From Ferrigenium straubiae (GTDB lineage Bacteria; Pseudomonadota; Gammaproteobacteria; Burkholderiales; Gallionellaceae), in contig JAHQXD010000002.1 in assembly GCA_019449655.1 (NCBI GenBank), positions 603,843 through 667,842 on the forward strand: DNA of 64,000 bases, written 5' to 3'. Shown here one piece after another: positions 17,654-26,666 of the stretch. The translations under genes were made by a program, and so were the position numbers. Numbering within the stretch: position 1 is the first letter of the stretch; each line of letters opens with the position of its first letter. Below the pieces are notes generated by a model. It was not told the origin of the DNA. It did not search any database and was given only the letters and a program-made list of their open reading frames with translations.

Positions 17654-19137
17654 GCTGTCGGCCTCCGGGAGATTTTCAGGGAGAAATTGAGCGCATTTGC
17701 CGATGTTTCGCGCTGGTCGGCAATGCTGCCGCCCGGGCTGACATCAAGCGGTCTGGCCAGCATCGTCACCTGGTATCCCTGCGCGGCCAGGTCGCGCTGG
17801 AAGTGTTCCAGGTAATTCAGCGCGGCGCGGTAGTCGGCTGCGAAACCGGTCAGGTGCCCCTTGAGGGTGATGACCTGGGCGGGAACATCGGCGAGTGTAT
17901 TGGGGGCAACCGGCTCGGCCGCATCCATTCGCCAGGAAAGTTCGTCGAGTTGAACCTGCGGGTGGCGGTCAAGTGCCGCGCTGACCGGGAGCAAAATATG
18001 GTCTGGCGTGGAATCATACCGATTGAGCACGCGCATGATGGATACCCCGGCCTTCATGTCGGCCGCGGGGGCGTAGGTGCTCGGGAAGGTGTGGGTAATA
18101 TTCTGCGCTACTTCCAGCGTGCGTTGCGCCGCGGTTCTGAGCGATGCGGCTTCCACGGCATCGCGGCGGCTTTGCCACAAATTTGCCGTTCCCCAGAGCA
18201 GCATGCCGAACAGCAGCGTGGCGCTGGCCAGGTTGAGCACGTGCCTTAATTGCCACAACGTGAAGTAGTGGGTATGGGTCGCGTTCGCATAATGGGCCTG
18301 CGGTGGCTGTACCGCGAGCTGGTGCAGGAATACCTGGGTGGCGTCCGAGTCGTCGAAGCGGTAGTCGATTCTGTGCTGGCTGGCGATGTCCGCGAGGTCG
18401 GCGAAGTCATAGTGCATGTCCGCGCTTCTCGGTAATTCCAGTTGCAGTTCGAGCAGGTCACGGCCATGACCCAGCAGGCGTACATCGAGCGTCTGCCCGG
18501 GCGGGAGCAGGCTCAGGCTCTTCAGATACTGGTAGGTGCGGGTAAGTTCTTCGACCACGGCATTCTGGAAGGTCATGCCGGAGCGCAGGGGGGTCAGCCG
18601 GGATATTTGCAGGCGGTGATTGATGAAATAGGTCTGGCGCAAGCCGGCGGATTTTTCCCAGGAAATCAGCAACAGGTGGTTCGATGGGTGATCCTTGACC
18701 AGCGGTGAACTGATCTGCGGCACGGAATAGATTCCGGCGAGCGGGATCTGCTGCGCCAGCATGATGTCCAGCCAGGGCTTGATGAGCGCCGGGTTGGTCA
18801 GCGCCGAGAACAGCATGTCGTCGTCACGCCGCCCGGTCTTTTGCCGCTGCAGCAGGGTGGCCTCGCGGAACGGAGTGCTGCGATAGAACTGTTCGAATTT
18901 GCGCTCCAGCAGCGCGCTGCGGCTGCGCCCGATCATGTGCGGGACGGTTTCCTGGCGAAAATCCTCTTCGATCAGATCGACCAGCAGATAGGTCGGGTGC
19001 TTTGCCTCCTGCAGGAAGGCGGCGAAGTTCGCCTGACCTTCCGGCGAGGCCGTGAATTCGTGCTGGGCGGAGATATTTCCGTGCGCCATGACCTGCGCAT
19101 GGAGGTGGTTGGCGCTCAGGAATAGCAGCAGCTGCAT
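17650..19137 (-). CDS. MshI-like protein: PilM-type domain fused to PilN-type membrane protein
   Basis: A 495-residue protein. The first ~290 residues form a soluble domain resembling a degenerate actin-fold PilM/GspL cytoplasmic domain. One membrane span follows at about 305-330 (SATLLFGMLLWGTANLW), then a periplasmic PilN-like coiled region. In many pili these are separate PilM and PilN proteins; in MSHA systems MshI plays a similar part. The start shares one base with the stop of the upstream platform gene. Confidence 0.65.
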   Translation of the reverse strand: MQLLLFLSANHLHAQVMAHGNISAQHEFTASPEGQANFAAFLQEAKHPTYLLVDLIEEDFRQETVPHMIGRSRSALLERKFEQFYRSTPFREATLLQRQKTGRRDDDMLFSALTNPALIKPWLDIMLAQQIPLAGIYSVPQISSPLVKDHPSNHLLLISWEKSAGLRQTYFINHRLQISRLTPLRSGMTFQNAVVEELTRTYQYLKSLSLLPPGQTLDVRLLGHGRDLLELQLELPRSADMHYDFADLADIASQHRIDYRFDDSDATQVFLHQLAVQPPQAHYANATHTHYFTLWQLRHVLNLASATLLFGMLLWGTANLWQSRRDAVEAASLRTAAQRTLEVAQNITHTFPSTYAPAADMKAGVSIMRVLNRYDSTPDHILLPVSAALDRHPQVQLDELSWRMDAAEPVAPNTLADVPAQVITLKGHLTGFAADYRAALNYLEHFQRDLAAQGYQVTMLARPLDVSPGGSIADQRETSANALNFSLKISRRPTA

Positions 19138-20339
19138 CAGAATTGCACCTTGCTGATGATGTCGTAGATCGGCGCCAGCACCGACAGCATGACCCAGCCG
19201 AGCAATGCGCCGAGGATGATGGTCATGGTCGGTTCGATCAGGGACTGGATTTTATTGATGGAGTCCTTCACGTCGCGGTCGTAGAAATAGCTGACATTGA
19301 GCAATGCCTTATCCAGCGAGCCGGTCGATTCACCCACTTTGAGCATGCGTATTATCAGCGGCGGGAAGATATCGGTTTGCTGGAAGCTTTGGGTGAGGTT
19401 CTTGCCGGATTCGATTTCGCGGACGATATCGTCCAGGCTTTTTACGATCACGCGGTTGTTGACCACATCGCGAGAATTGACGATGCAGTTGAGGATGCTG
19501 ATGCCGGAGCTGTACATCATCGCAAAGGTGTTGGCAAAGCGAGCCAGGATGATCTTGCGCAGGATCGGGCCGATCACCCAGAGGTTGAGCTTCAGGTTGT
19601 CGAGCCGGAACTGCATCTCCGGACTGGAGGCGACGATCAGCCTGGCTGCGACTGGCAGGATCACGGGCAGGGCGGCAAGCGCATACCAGTAATTCACGAA
19701 GAATGCCGATGTGGCCAGCAGCATGCGTGTCTGGATCGGGATTTCCTGCCCTGTGCTCTTGATGAAGCCGACCAGTTGCGGCACCAGGTAGATCATCAGG
19801 AAAAAGGTGATCGCCACCACGACCGTGCCGACGAAGGCCGGGTAGAGCATGATGGTCTTGGTATGCGACGCCATTTCGTCCTGCCACTTCAGCGATTCGG
19901 TGATGTGCAGGAACACTTCCGGCAGGCGCCCGCTTTCCTCGCCGGCATGGACGAGGCTGATGTATATCCTGTCGAACGCATCGGGATGCTGTTCCATGGC
20001 CTGGGAAAGTTTTTTGCCGCCTTCGATGGTCTCGACGAGGTTGGCGATGATTTCCCGGAAGTGCATGTCGGTCATGGTGTCGCGCAGATCGGCAAGGCTT
20101 TCCAGCAAGGGTACGCCGGCGTGGGTGAGCTGTTCGAGGTTGAAGAAGAAGGTGATGAGCTCGGGGCGTTTGACCCTGATGCGCCTCATGCCGGTTTTGC
20201 CGCGGTCTTCCCTGGCATCGATCAGGTCGAGGCCACCGCGCTTCAGGCGCAACTCCAGATCCACGACATTGGCCGCATCCTGGATGCCTTTGGTGGTTTT
20301 GCCGCGCTCGTTGATGGCGCGGTAGGAATAGAGCGCCAT
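19137..20339 (-). CDS. mshG: type IV pilus inner-membrane platform protein (MshG/PilC/GspF family)
   Basis: A 400-residue GspF-family protein with the N-terminal signature YRAINERGKTTKG and two repeated T2SSF domains, each with membrane helices. It is the rotary platform on which the ATPase acts. The 400-residue length is family-typical. Its start is 1 base downstream of the mshE stop, implying coupling to the ATPase. Confidence 0.92.
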   Translation of the reverse strand: MALYSYRAINERGKTTKGIQDAANVVDLELRLKRGGLDLIDAREDRGKTGMRRIRVKRPELITFFFNLEQLTHAGVPLLESLADLRDTMTDMHFREIIANLVETIEGGKKLSQAMEQHPDAFDRIYISLVHAGEESGRLPEVFLHITESLKWQDEMASHTKTIMLYPAFVGTVVVAITFFLMIYLVPQLVGFIKSTGQEIPIQTRMLLATSAFFVNYWYALAALPVILPVAARLIVASSPEMQFRLDNLKLNLWVIGPILRKIILARFANTFAMMYSSGISILNCIVNSRDVVNNRVIVKSLDDIVREIESGKNLTQSFQQTDIFPPLIIRMLKVGESTGSLDKALLNVSYFYDRDVKDSINKIQSLIEPTMTIILGALLGWVMLSVLAPIYDIISKVQF

Positions 20340-20340
20340 G

Positions 20341-22059
20341 TCAACTCAACCGGTCGGTCAGATCCACCACGCGGCTGACTTCGGCCAGCGAGGTAACGCC
20401 CTGCATGATGCGCCGGATGCCGTCGATAGCCAGTGGCTGGAATCCCTTGGCAAGCAAGGCTTCCTTGATCTTGCTGGTGCTGGCGCGGGAAGCGACCAGG
20501 TCGTCCAGGTCGTGATCCATCTTCAGCAGCTCCATGATGGCCATGCGCCCGTGATAGCCCTGGTGATTGCAGGCTTCGCAACCGGCGGCGCGGTACAGGG
20601 CGATGTCCTGGTCGGCAGCGATGCCCAGCAGCTTGCGCTCCAGCGCATCCGGCTGGTAAGGGTATTTGCATTCCCTGCACAGCACGCGCACCAGGCGTTG
20701 CGCCACGATGCCGATGATGTTGCCGGCCATGATGTCTGGCAGGATGCCGATATCGAGGAGGCGCGGGATCGCGCCTATGGCCGAATTGGTGTGTAGCGTC
20801 GAATAGACCTGATGGCCGGTCATCGCGGCGCGGAACGCCATTTCGGCGGTCGGATGGTCGCGGATCTCGCCGACCAGGATGACGTCCGGATCCTGGCGCA
20901 TCATCGAGCGGATGCCGTTGGCGAAATCCAGCTTGACGGACTCGTTGATCGAGGTCTGGCGGATCATGGCGATCGGGTATTCCACCGGATCTTCCAGGGT
21001 CATGATGTTGATCGATTCGGTGTTGATGTGGTTCAGCACCGAGTACAGCGTGGTGGTCTTGCCGCTGCCGGTCGGGCCGGTGACCAGCACGATGCCTTCC
21101 GGCTTGGCGATGATCATCTTGAGCAGGTTGAGGGCGGCATCATCGAGGCCGATCTGGTCGAGCGGCACGATGCCTTTCTGCCGGTCGAGAATGCGCAGCA
21201 CCATGTTCTCGCCGTACGTGGTGGGGTGCGAGGCTACACGGAAGTCGATCTGGCGGCCGGACAGGCGTAGCGAGATGCGCCCGTCCTGCGGCGCGCGCGT
21301 CTCGGCGATGTTCATGTTGCTCATCACCTTGAGGCGCACCACCATCGCGGGCCAATAGCTCTTGTGCAGGCTGCGCACTTGGCGCAGCACGCCGTCAATG
21401 CGGTAGCGGATGCGCAGGAAACTGCTTTCCGGCTCGAAGTGGATGTCGGAAACGCTGTGTTGCACCGCCTCGGTGAGCAGCGCGTCGATCAGGCGCACCA
21501 CCGGCTGGCTGAATTCGTTTACGCCGGGCTGCAGCGCCTGGTATTCCATCTCGCCCGGCTCGATCTCGTGCAGGATGCCGTCGATGGAAAGCTCGAAGCC
21601 GTAGTACTGGTCGATCGCGCGCAGGATGTCGGATTCGCTCGCGAGCTGGGTGATCAGCCGGTACTCGTCCTTGAGCAGCGCGCGCACCTGGTCGAGCGCG
21701 ATGATGTTGTCCGGGTCGGCGACCGCCAGGGTCAGGGTGCGGCCGGTCTTGTCCACCGACAGCGGCACCAGCTGGTAGCGCCGCGCGACGTCTTTGGGGA
21801 TGAACGCCAGCGCGGCGGGATCGATGATGACGGCAGTGAGGTCGACGCTTTCCTGCCCGAGGTTTTCCGATAGCACATCGCGGATGGTGGCTTCGGAGAG
21901 GAACCCCAGGCGCACCAGCAGGCGGCCGAGCGGCTCATGCGATTTGCTCTGTTCTTGCAGGGCGATGCGCAACTGGTCGTCGCTGATCACGCCCTTCTCG
22001 ACGAGGATGCGCCCCAGTGGCTGCTGGAGTTGGTTTTCCATTTTCTGGATTTTCGGCAT
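20341..22059 (-). CDS. mshE: pilus extension ATPase (MshE/PilB/GspE family)
   Basis: A hexameric ATPase powering pilus assembly. An N-terminal MshEN domain starts QQPLGRILVEKG; the MshEN domain of Vibrio MshE binds cyclic di-GMP. Walker A GPTGSGKTTT is near residue 328, and the Walker B region VILVGEIRD follows. A tetracysteine zinc motif (CREC near 460, CEAC near 492) is complete. A second ATG at 22041 is an equally possible start. 572 residues. Confidence 0.94.
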   Translation of the reverse strand: MPKIQKMENQLQQPLGRILVEKGVISDDQLRIALQEQSKSHEPLGRLLVRLGFLSEATIRDVLSENLGQESVDLTAVIIDPAALAFIPKDVARRYQLVPLSVDKTGRTLTLAVADPDNIIALDQVRALLKDEYRLITQLASESDILRAIDQYYGFELSIDGILHEIEPGEMEYQALQPGVNEFSQPVVRLIDALLTEAVQHSVSDIHFEPESSFLRIRYRIDGVLRQVRSLHKSYWPAMVVRLKVMSNMNIAETRAPQDGRISLRLSGRQIDFRVASHPTTYGENMVLRILDRQKGIVPLDQIGLDDAALNLLKMIIAKPEGIVLVTGPTGSGKTTTLYSVLNHINTESINIMTLEDPVEYPIAMIRQTSINESVKLDFANGIRSMMRQDPDVILVGEIRDHPTAEMAFRAAMTGHQVYSTLHTNSAIGAIPRLLDIGILPDIMAGNIIGIVAQRLVRVLCRECKYPYQPDALERKLLGIAADQDIALYRAAGCEACNHQGYHGRMAIMELLKMDHDLDDLVASRASTSKIKEALLAKGFQPLAIDGIRRIMQGVTSLAEVSRVVDLTDRLS

Positions 22060-22064
22060 GGCGG

Positions 22065-23139
22065 TTAACGCGCCAATTCCTGTGCGCGTTGCGAAATCCG
22101 GGAGTGGTCGAAACCGGCGCTGTGCGACGGGTCGAGCTGCATGGCGCGCTGGTAATGCTGCGCAGCCGGTTTTTTCTGTCCGAGATGGTCGAGGCTAACC
22201 GCGAGATTGAAGGCGTATTCGGCATTGCCGGGTTCCAGCGTATAGGCGTTGAAATAGGCCTGCTGCGCCTCGCCCCAGCGCGATTGCCCGGCATAGAGGT
22301 TGCCCAGCGCAAAATGCAGCACGGCCGAGTTGCCTTGCTCGCGGAGCAGGATTTTCAGGCGGCTCTCGCTGTAATCGTCGTCGGTGCTCAGCGCGGACAT
22401 TCCGGCATTTGCCGCCGCATTGCGCGGGTCCAGCACCAGCACCCGGCCGAAATATTGCGCCGCCTCTCTGGTTTCCCCGCGCTGCTGGGCGATGGCCGCC
22501 AGCCCGAGCAGCACATCGGGATTGCGCGCATCCCTTTCGAGCCTGCTCAGGTACAGCCGCCGGGCTTCGTCCAGCCTGCCATTGCCATAGGCGAGATAGG
22601 CGTCGCTGAGCAGTGCATCGACCGGCTCGATTTTCTTCGGCTCGATGCGGATGGGCTCCTGGCGCGCCGGGGCGCGGATGCGCGATTGCGGCTCGGCGGC
22701 GGGAGCGCCCTTTGCCGGTGGAGTGGCAGCGAGCCGTTCTGCTCCGGGGGGGGGCTGCGGGAGTCGGCCCGTTGCCTGCCGCAGTCGGCTCATGCGGGAT
22801 TGCGGGCTCCGTTGCGGCGGTGGGCGGCGTTTGGTGGGCCGGTGGGGCGGGCGGCGCGCTGATGGGGCGGGGAGGTGTCGTGTGGCTCGTGGAATCCAGA
22901 TACCAGAGATAAATCATGCCGCCGACAAGCAGCAGGATCGTGCCGCCCAGGGCGTAGAGCAGATTGCGGTTGGGCAGCGCACCGCCGGGGATCGGGAACA
23001 GGGACTTTGCGGTGAACAGCTTCTGTCTGGTACTGCGCGTCTGGTCTGCGGCCTGCGGGGTGGCCGTTTCCGTGCCTGTGCCGGTTCCCGGCTGCGTGGC
23101 TTGCAGCGACTTTTTGCGGGCATCCAGGAGCAGGCTCAT
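22065..23139 (-). pseudogene. TPR pilus protein (MshN-like), out of frame at a C9 tract
   Basis: The first frame starts at 23139 (MSLLLDARKKS) with a membrane span LLYALGGTILLLVGGMIYLW and a Pro-rich linker. At nine consecutive C (22746-22754 on this strand) it runs into unrelated sequence. The correct continuation, GAERLAATPPAKG and then at least four TPR-type repeats ending QELAR, is in another frame. Removing one C joins them into a 357-residue protein of the MshN type, between the secretin and mshE genes where mshN is expected. It could be phase-variable, a true mutation, or a sequencing error. Confidence 0.85.
22746..22754 (-). repeat. C9 homopolymer at the TPR gene frameshift
   Basis: Nine G on the plus strand (nine C in the coding sense). 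Eight C would restore one continuous frame through the TPR gene. Confidence 0.9.
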
Positions 23140-23146
23140 AGGTTCC

Positions 23147-24934
23147 TCAAGGCTTGGCCGGTTCTTTGAAGAAATTTTCGTCCGGCAGGGTATTCCGGTA
23201 GGCGCTGAAATCGCCAGTTATGCTAGCCTCCTTGATGACTACCGGGCGCAGGAAGATGACCAACTCGGTCTTCCTCGAAGTGTCGTTGCGGTTCTTGAAC
23301 AGGCTGCCCGCTCCAGGGATGCTGGACAGGCCGGGAATGGCGTCGGTATTGGTGCTTGCCTCGTCCTGCATCAGCCCTCCCATCACCGCGATCTGGTTGC
23401 TTTCGATCTTCAGTATCGATTCCATCTCGCGCGTCGAGGTGATCGGAATATGGCTTACCACAGGCGGTGTTGCTAGGGCTAAACTTGGATTCGGATCGTT
23501 AACATAGCCAACTAAGCGCGAAATTGATGGATGCAAATTGATTTGTACCGTGTCGCTATCATTTATTTGGGGCGTCACACTCATGGTGAAGCCAATCGGT
23601 ACAGTGTTGGGGGTGGTTGAATATGTGCTGAATGCCGAGCTGGTTGCAGTAGGCGCCGTAGTTGTGACATTAATAACAAAATACACTAAATTATCTACTA
23701 CGCGCAGTATGGCAGTCTGGTTGTTTAACACGCTGAGTTTGGGGCTGGAGAGCACCTTGACTTTGCCGAACGATTCCAGCAGGGAAATATTCGCAGACAG
23801 ACTGCCAAATTTTGAAGCTTGGTTGAGATATCCCAGGGTGAACATGTTGCCGGTCTGGGCGGCACGCAAAACACCCGCTGTAGCTTCGGTCGCCTTTTGA
23901 TTTAACGTGAAGCCCTTGCCGCCAAGATGGGATGCAGACCAGTCGATGCCCTGCTGGTATTGGTCACTCAATTCTACTTCCACCACGGTGGCTTCGATCA
24001 GCACCTGCCGGCGGGCGTTGGCCATGATCTGATCGACGAATTCCTGGATTTTTTCATGCTGCTTGCCGGTGGCGCGCACGGTGATGATGCCGTTCTCCGG
24101 GTTGGCGATGACCGAGGCGGCTTCGCGGAAGGTGTTGCGCCGCGTGATGGTGGTGCCGCCTTCCTGGATGCTTACCGGAGCCGGGCTGTTTTCAATTCCG
24201 CCCTTGGGCGAGGTTTTTTTATTGCCGGCCGCTTGCATCCCGGTGCCGGTGCTGCTGGCCGCGCTCACCTGCTGGACGACGGTTTCGCTGGAGCCATCCG
24301 GCAGGATCTTGTCAGTTTCGTGCAGGATGTCCTTGATGTTCTGGATCAGGGTCTCCCAGAACCGGTTGTTAGATTTGTTTTTGATAGTAAGCGATGAATT
24401 ATTGCTGGCGGAGCTACCTGTCACGGTGGCACTGCCGGACGAATAGGAGCCAACTTGCGTTGCGTTAGACATCGTTCCTTCGGTGTCGCGCGTCATGTTC
24501 ACATAGTCGATCTTGTAATGGTGCAGATAGGGTGTGTCCGGCATCACGGTCAGGTTGCCGTTGTTCAGTTCGTAGCGCATGTCGATCTGTCTCGCGATGC
24601 GCGTCAGGATTTGCGGCAGGGTCTGGTCGAGCGCGTTCAGGGTGACGGTGCCCTGGATGCCGGGATGGATGTCCAGGTTGATTTTCGCGTCGCGCGCCAG
24701 GGCGAACAGGATTTCCTGCGCGGGAACGTTGGTGACGATGACGCTGTAGGTTTCCGCCTTGGCCATCGGCTTGGGCGGCGGGAGAGCGATGCTGCGTTTC
24801 AGGGGTTGCGGAATGCCGGTTTCGGGAGAGGGGGGGGGCTGGATATGCTTGTCCGACGGCTGGATCGGCTTGGTGCCGCAACCGGCCATGATTACGCTGA
24901 CGGTGCAGAGATAAAACATGTTGCGTAAGCGCAT
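23147..24934 (-). CDS. mshL: MSHA-type pilus secretin (MshL)
   Basis: An outer-membrane secretin of 595 residues. A lipoprotein signal ends IMAGC with the acylated Cys near position 19. The N-terminal part has STN-like and N1 domains (PAQEILFALARDAKINLDIHPG). The C-terminal ~300 residues hold the secretin beta-barrel with VLSSPKLSVLNNQ, VTPQIN and the C-terminal signature IPGLSSIPGAGSLF. GGGGAG precedes the start by 7 bases. A run of nine C encodes PPP near residues 33-35 and is in frame here. Confidence 0.92.
   Translation of the reverse strand: MRLRNMFYLCTVSVIMAGCGTKPIQPSDKHIQPPPSPETGIPQPLKRSIALPPPKPMAKAETYSVIVTNVPAQEILFALARDAKINLDIHPGIQGTVTLNALDQTLPQILTRIARQIDMRYELNNGNLTVMPDTPYLHHYKIDYVNMTRDTEGTMSNATQVGSYSSGSATVTGSSASNNSSLTIKNKSNNRFWETLIQNIKDILHETDKILPDGSSETVVQQVSAASSTGTGMQAAGNKKTSPKGGIENSPAPVSIQEGGTTITRRNTFREAASVIANPENGIITVRATGKQHEKIQEFVDQIMANARRQVLIEATVVEVELSDQYQQGIDWSASHLGGKGFTLNQKATEATAGVLRAAQTGNMFTLGYLNQASKFGSLSANISLLESFGKVKVLSSPKLSVLNNQTAILRVVDNLVYFVINVTTTAPTATSSAFSTYSTTPNTVPIGFTMSVTPQINDSDTVQINLHPSISRLVGYVNDPNPSLALATPPVVSHIPITSTREMESILKIESNQIAVMGGLMQDEASTNTDAIPGLSSIPGAGSLFKNRNDTSRKTELVIFLRPVVIKEASITGDFSAYRNTLPDENFFKEPAKP
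24830..24838 (-). repeat. C9 homopolymer in the secretin gene
   Basis: Nine C in the coding sense, encoding three prolines between the lipidated Cys and the first folded domain of the secretin. Any length change not a multiple of three would stop secretin production. Confidence 0.9.
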
Positions 24935-24963
24935 TCTTTTTCTCCCCTACCTTATTGGCGCAA

Positions 24964-24992
24964 AGCCTAGCAGTTTTGCGGGGTTGGCTCAA
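24964..24992 (-). promoter_or_regulatory. weak candidate promoter for the secretin gene
   Basis: On the minus strand TTGAGC (24992-24987), 17 bases, then TAGGCT (24969-24964), 30 bases before the secretin ATG. The -10 match is poor, so it may only supplement transcription from upstream. Confidence 0.3.
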
Positions 24993-25015
24993 TATGCCTG
25001 CAGTTTATAGCCCCG

Positions 25016-26443
25016 CTAGAAAGTGTAAACGGATACGGTGAAAGCCTCCTGGTAGCGTTGCGGCAATTCCTTGATCGCATTTTGCGCCGCATTGGCCGAG
25101 GGGTATGCGCCGTAGAGTACGCGCAGCCCGTCCCTGTCGCCGAACCTGGCTGGCAGCAGGTAGATTTCCGGGAGCTTGCCCAGCCCCTTTGCGCGCCTCA
25201 GGAAATTCTCGATGCGCTCCAGCTTGACTTCTTCGCTGTAAAACAACTGGATGCTGGCAGCGGCCTTTTTCTGCTCGAGCAATTGCCTGCCCGCCGCCAG
25301 GCGCTGTTCGTACAGGCTGGAACTGCCGGCCGCTACGGGCGCAGCCGATGGTGGCAAACTGGTTGCCGCCGGAAGAGGTGGGGGAGCCAGGCTGGCAGTG
25401 ACGGTTGCCGGACTTGTTTTTTTAGCGGGAGCAGGGTCAGGCTGTGCCGTCGCCGTCACCGGCGGCGGCAGGACTGGCTCGGCCGATTTGTCCTGAACCT
25501 GGCCTTTGGTTGCCAAAGCGGCCTGTTGAATTGGCGCCGATGGTTTGTTAAGCAGCCACCAGCTTGCCAGACCCGCCAGCAGCAATATGCCCGCCGCGCT
25601 CCCGATCAGCAGTTTTCTGCCGGGCAGGGAACGGGCCGGTTTGAGTTCGCTGTCGCGCATGGCCGCCTGCACGTGGCGGGCTTCGATGTTGTGGGTGTCT
25701 TCCACGAAGGCGGCCAGCAGCGATTTGTCCGCGAGGATGTTGATGCGGCGCATCAGCCCGTTGGACGCCTCTGCGATAAGCTTGATGGCGTTCGGCGAAA
25801 AAATGTCCGGGCCGCGGTAGCCGGCCGCGCGCATCCTGAACATCAGGTAGCTTTCCAGGGTGTTGCGCGACAGCGGCTGGATGTGGAAATGGTGGACGAT
25901 GCGATCCTTGAGCTGGCGCATGTTCGGCTGGTCCAGCTTGGCGTTCAGTTCCGGCTGGCCGAACAGGATGATCTGCAGCAGCTTGGCATTGCCGATCTGC
26001 AGGTTGTAGAGCAGGCGCAATTCTTCCAGTGTATCCAGCGGCATGGCGTGTGCCTCGTCCACCAGCACGACGATGCGTTTGCCTTCGCGGGCCTTCTCCT
26101 CGAGCTTGCTCTGGATGCTGTGCATGACGATGCCGACGCGCTTGCCGTCGATGCTCAGGCCGAGCGCATCGGCGATCGCATAAAGCATTTCCTCGCGCGA
26201 CAGGCTCGGGTTGGCGAGGTAGATGGTTTCGACATGCTTGGGCAGCCGTTCGAGCAGCATGCGGCACAGCATGGTCTTGCCGCTGCCGACCTCGCCGCTG
26301 ACCTTGATGATGCCTTCGGCCTCGCTCAGCGAATAGATCAGCGCCTCGAGGATTTCGCCACGGTTGGCGCCGGAAAAAAAGAATACCGTCACGGGCGTGA
26401 TTCTGAACGGCGGTTCGTCGAGTCCGAAATGCTCCAGGTACAT
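25016..26443 (-). CDS. mshM: MshM/ExeA-type AAA ATPase with C-terminal SPOR-like domain
   Basis: A 475-residue protein. The N-terminal AAA domain has Walker A GEVGSGKT at 50-57 and Walker B VVLVDEAH near 130. A membrane span is at about 275-297, followed by a Pro/Ala-rich periplasmic linker. The last ~80 residues (VKLERIENFLRRAKGLGK ... VLYGAYPSANAAQNAIKEL) look like a SPOR peptidoglycan-binding domain. ExeA-type ATPases help insert the secretin through peptidoglycan, so the terminal domain fits the role. It is the first gene of the minus-strand pilus operon. Confidence 0.88.
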   Translation of the reverse strand: MYLEHFGLDEPPFRITPVTVFFFSGANRGEILEALIYSLSEAEGIIKVSGEVGSGKTMLCRMLLERLPKHVETIYLANPSLSREEMLYAIADALGLSIDGKRVGIVMHSIQSKLEEKAREGKRIVVLVDEAHAMPLDTLEELRLLYNLQIGNAKLLQIILFGQPELNAKLDQPNMRQLKDRIVHHFHIQPLSRNTLESYLMFRMRAAGYRGPDIFSPNAIKLIAEASNGLMRRINILADKSLLAAFVEDTHNIEARHVQAAMRDSELKPARSLPGRKLLIGSAAGILLLAGLASWWLLNKPSAPIQQAALATKGQVQDKSAEPVLPPPVTATAQPDPAPAKKTSPATVTASLAPPPLPAATSLPPSAAPVAAGSSSLYEQRLAAGRQLLEQKKAAASIQLFYSEEVKLERIENFLRRAKGLGKLPEIYLLPARFGDRDGLRVLYGAYPSANAAQNAIKELPQRYQEAFTVSVYTF

Positions 26444-26505
26444 GCCTGAGTCCTATTGGTTGAGGTTTTTCGTGCGCATCCATGTGGCTGTGCAGCGCGG
26501 TGCGG

Positions 26506-26560
26506 TTGATGCCGGGTAGCCGGTAGGCATCAAATGCTGAGCATAGCGGTAAGCGCTTAC
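26506..26560. promoter_or_regulatory. two palindromes in the divergent mshM-mlaF region
   Basis: TTGATGCC (26506-26513) and GGCATCAA (26526-26533) form an 8-bp inverted repeat with a 12-base spacer. GTAAGCGCTTAC at 26549-26560 is a perfect 12-bp palindrome. Both lie between divergently transcribed operons and are candidate operators for pilus expression; no regulator is identified. Confidence 0.45.
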
Positions 26561-26607
26561 AAGCTCAATAGGAAAAAGGCATAGATATTCATGGATATGA
26601 CGATTTG

Positions 26608-26637
26608 TTGAGGATGGGCTGTGCTCTGGTTTAGAAT
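26608..26637 (+). promoter_or_regulatory. mla operon promoter TTGAGG-N18-TAGAAT
   Basis: The -35 box TTGAGG at 26608-26613 and the -10 box TAGAAT at 26632-26637 with 18-base spacing. A start near 26644 leaves a short leader before the TTG start codon of mlaF. Confidence 0.6.
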
Positions 26638-26666
26638 GCGCGCTCTCGATTTTCCGGATACCGATT

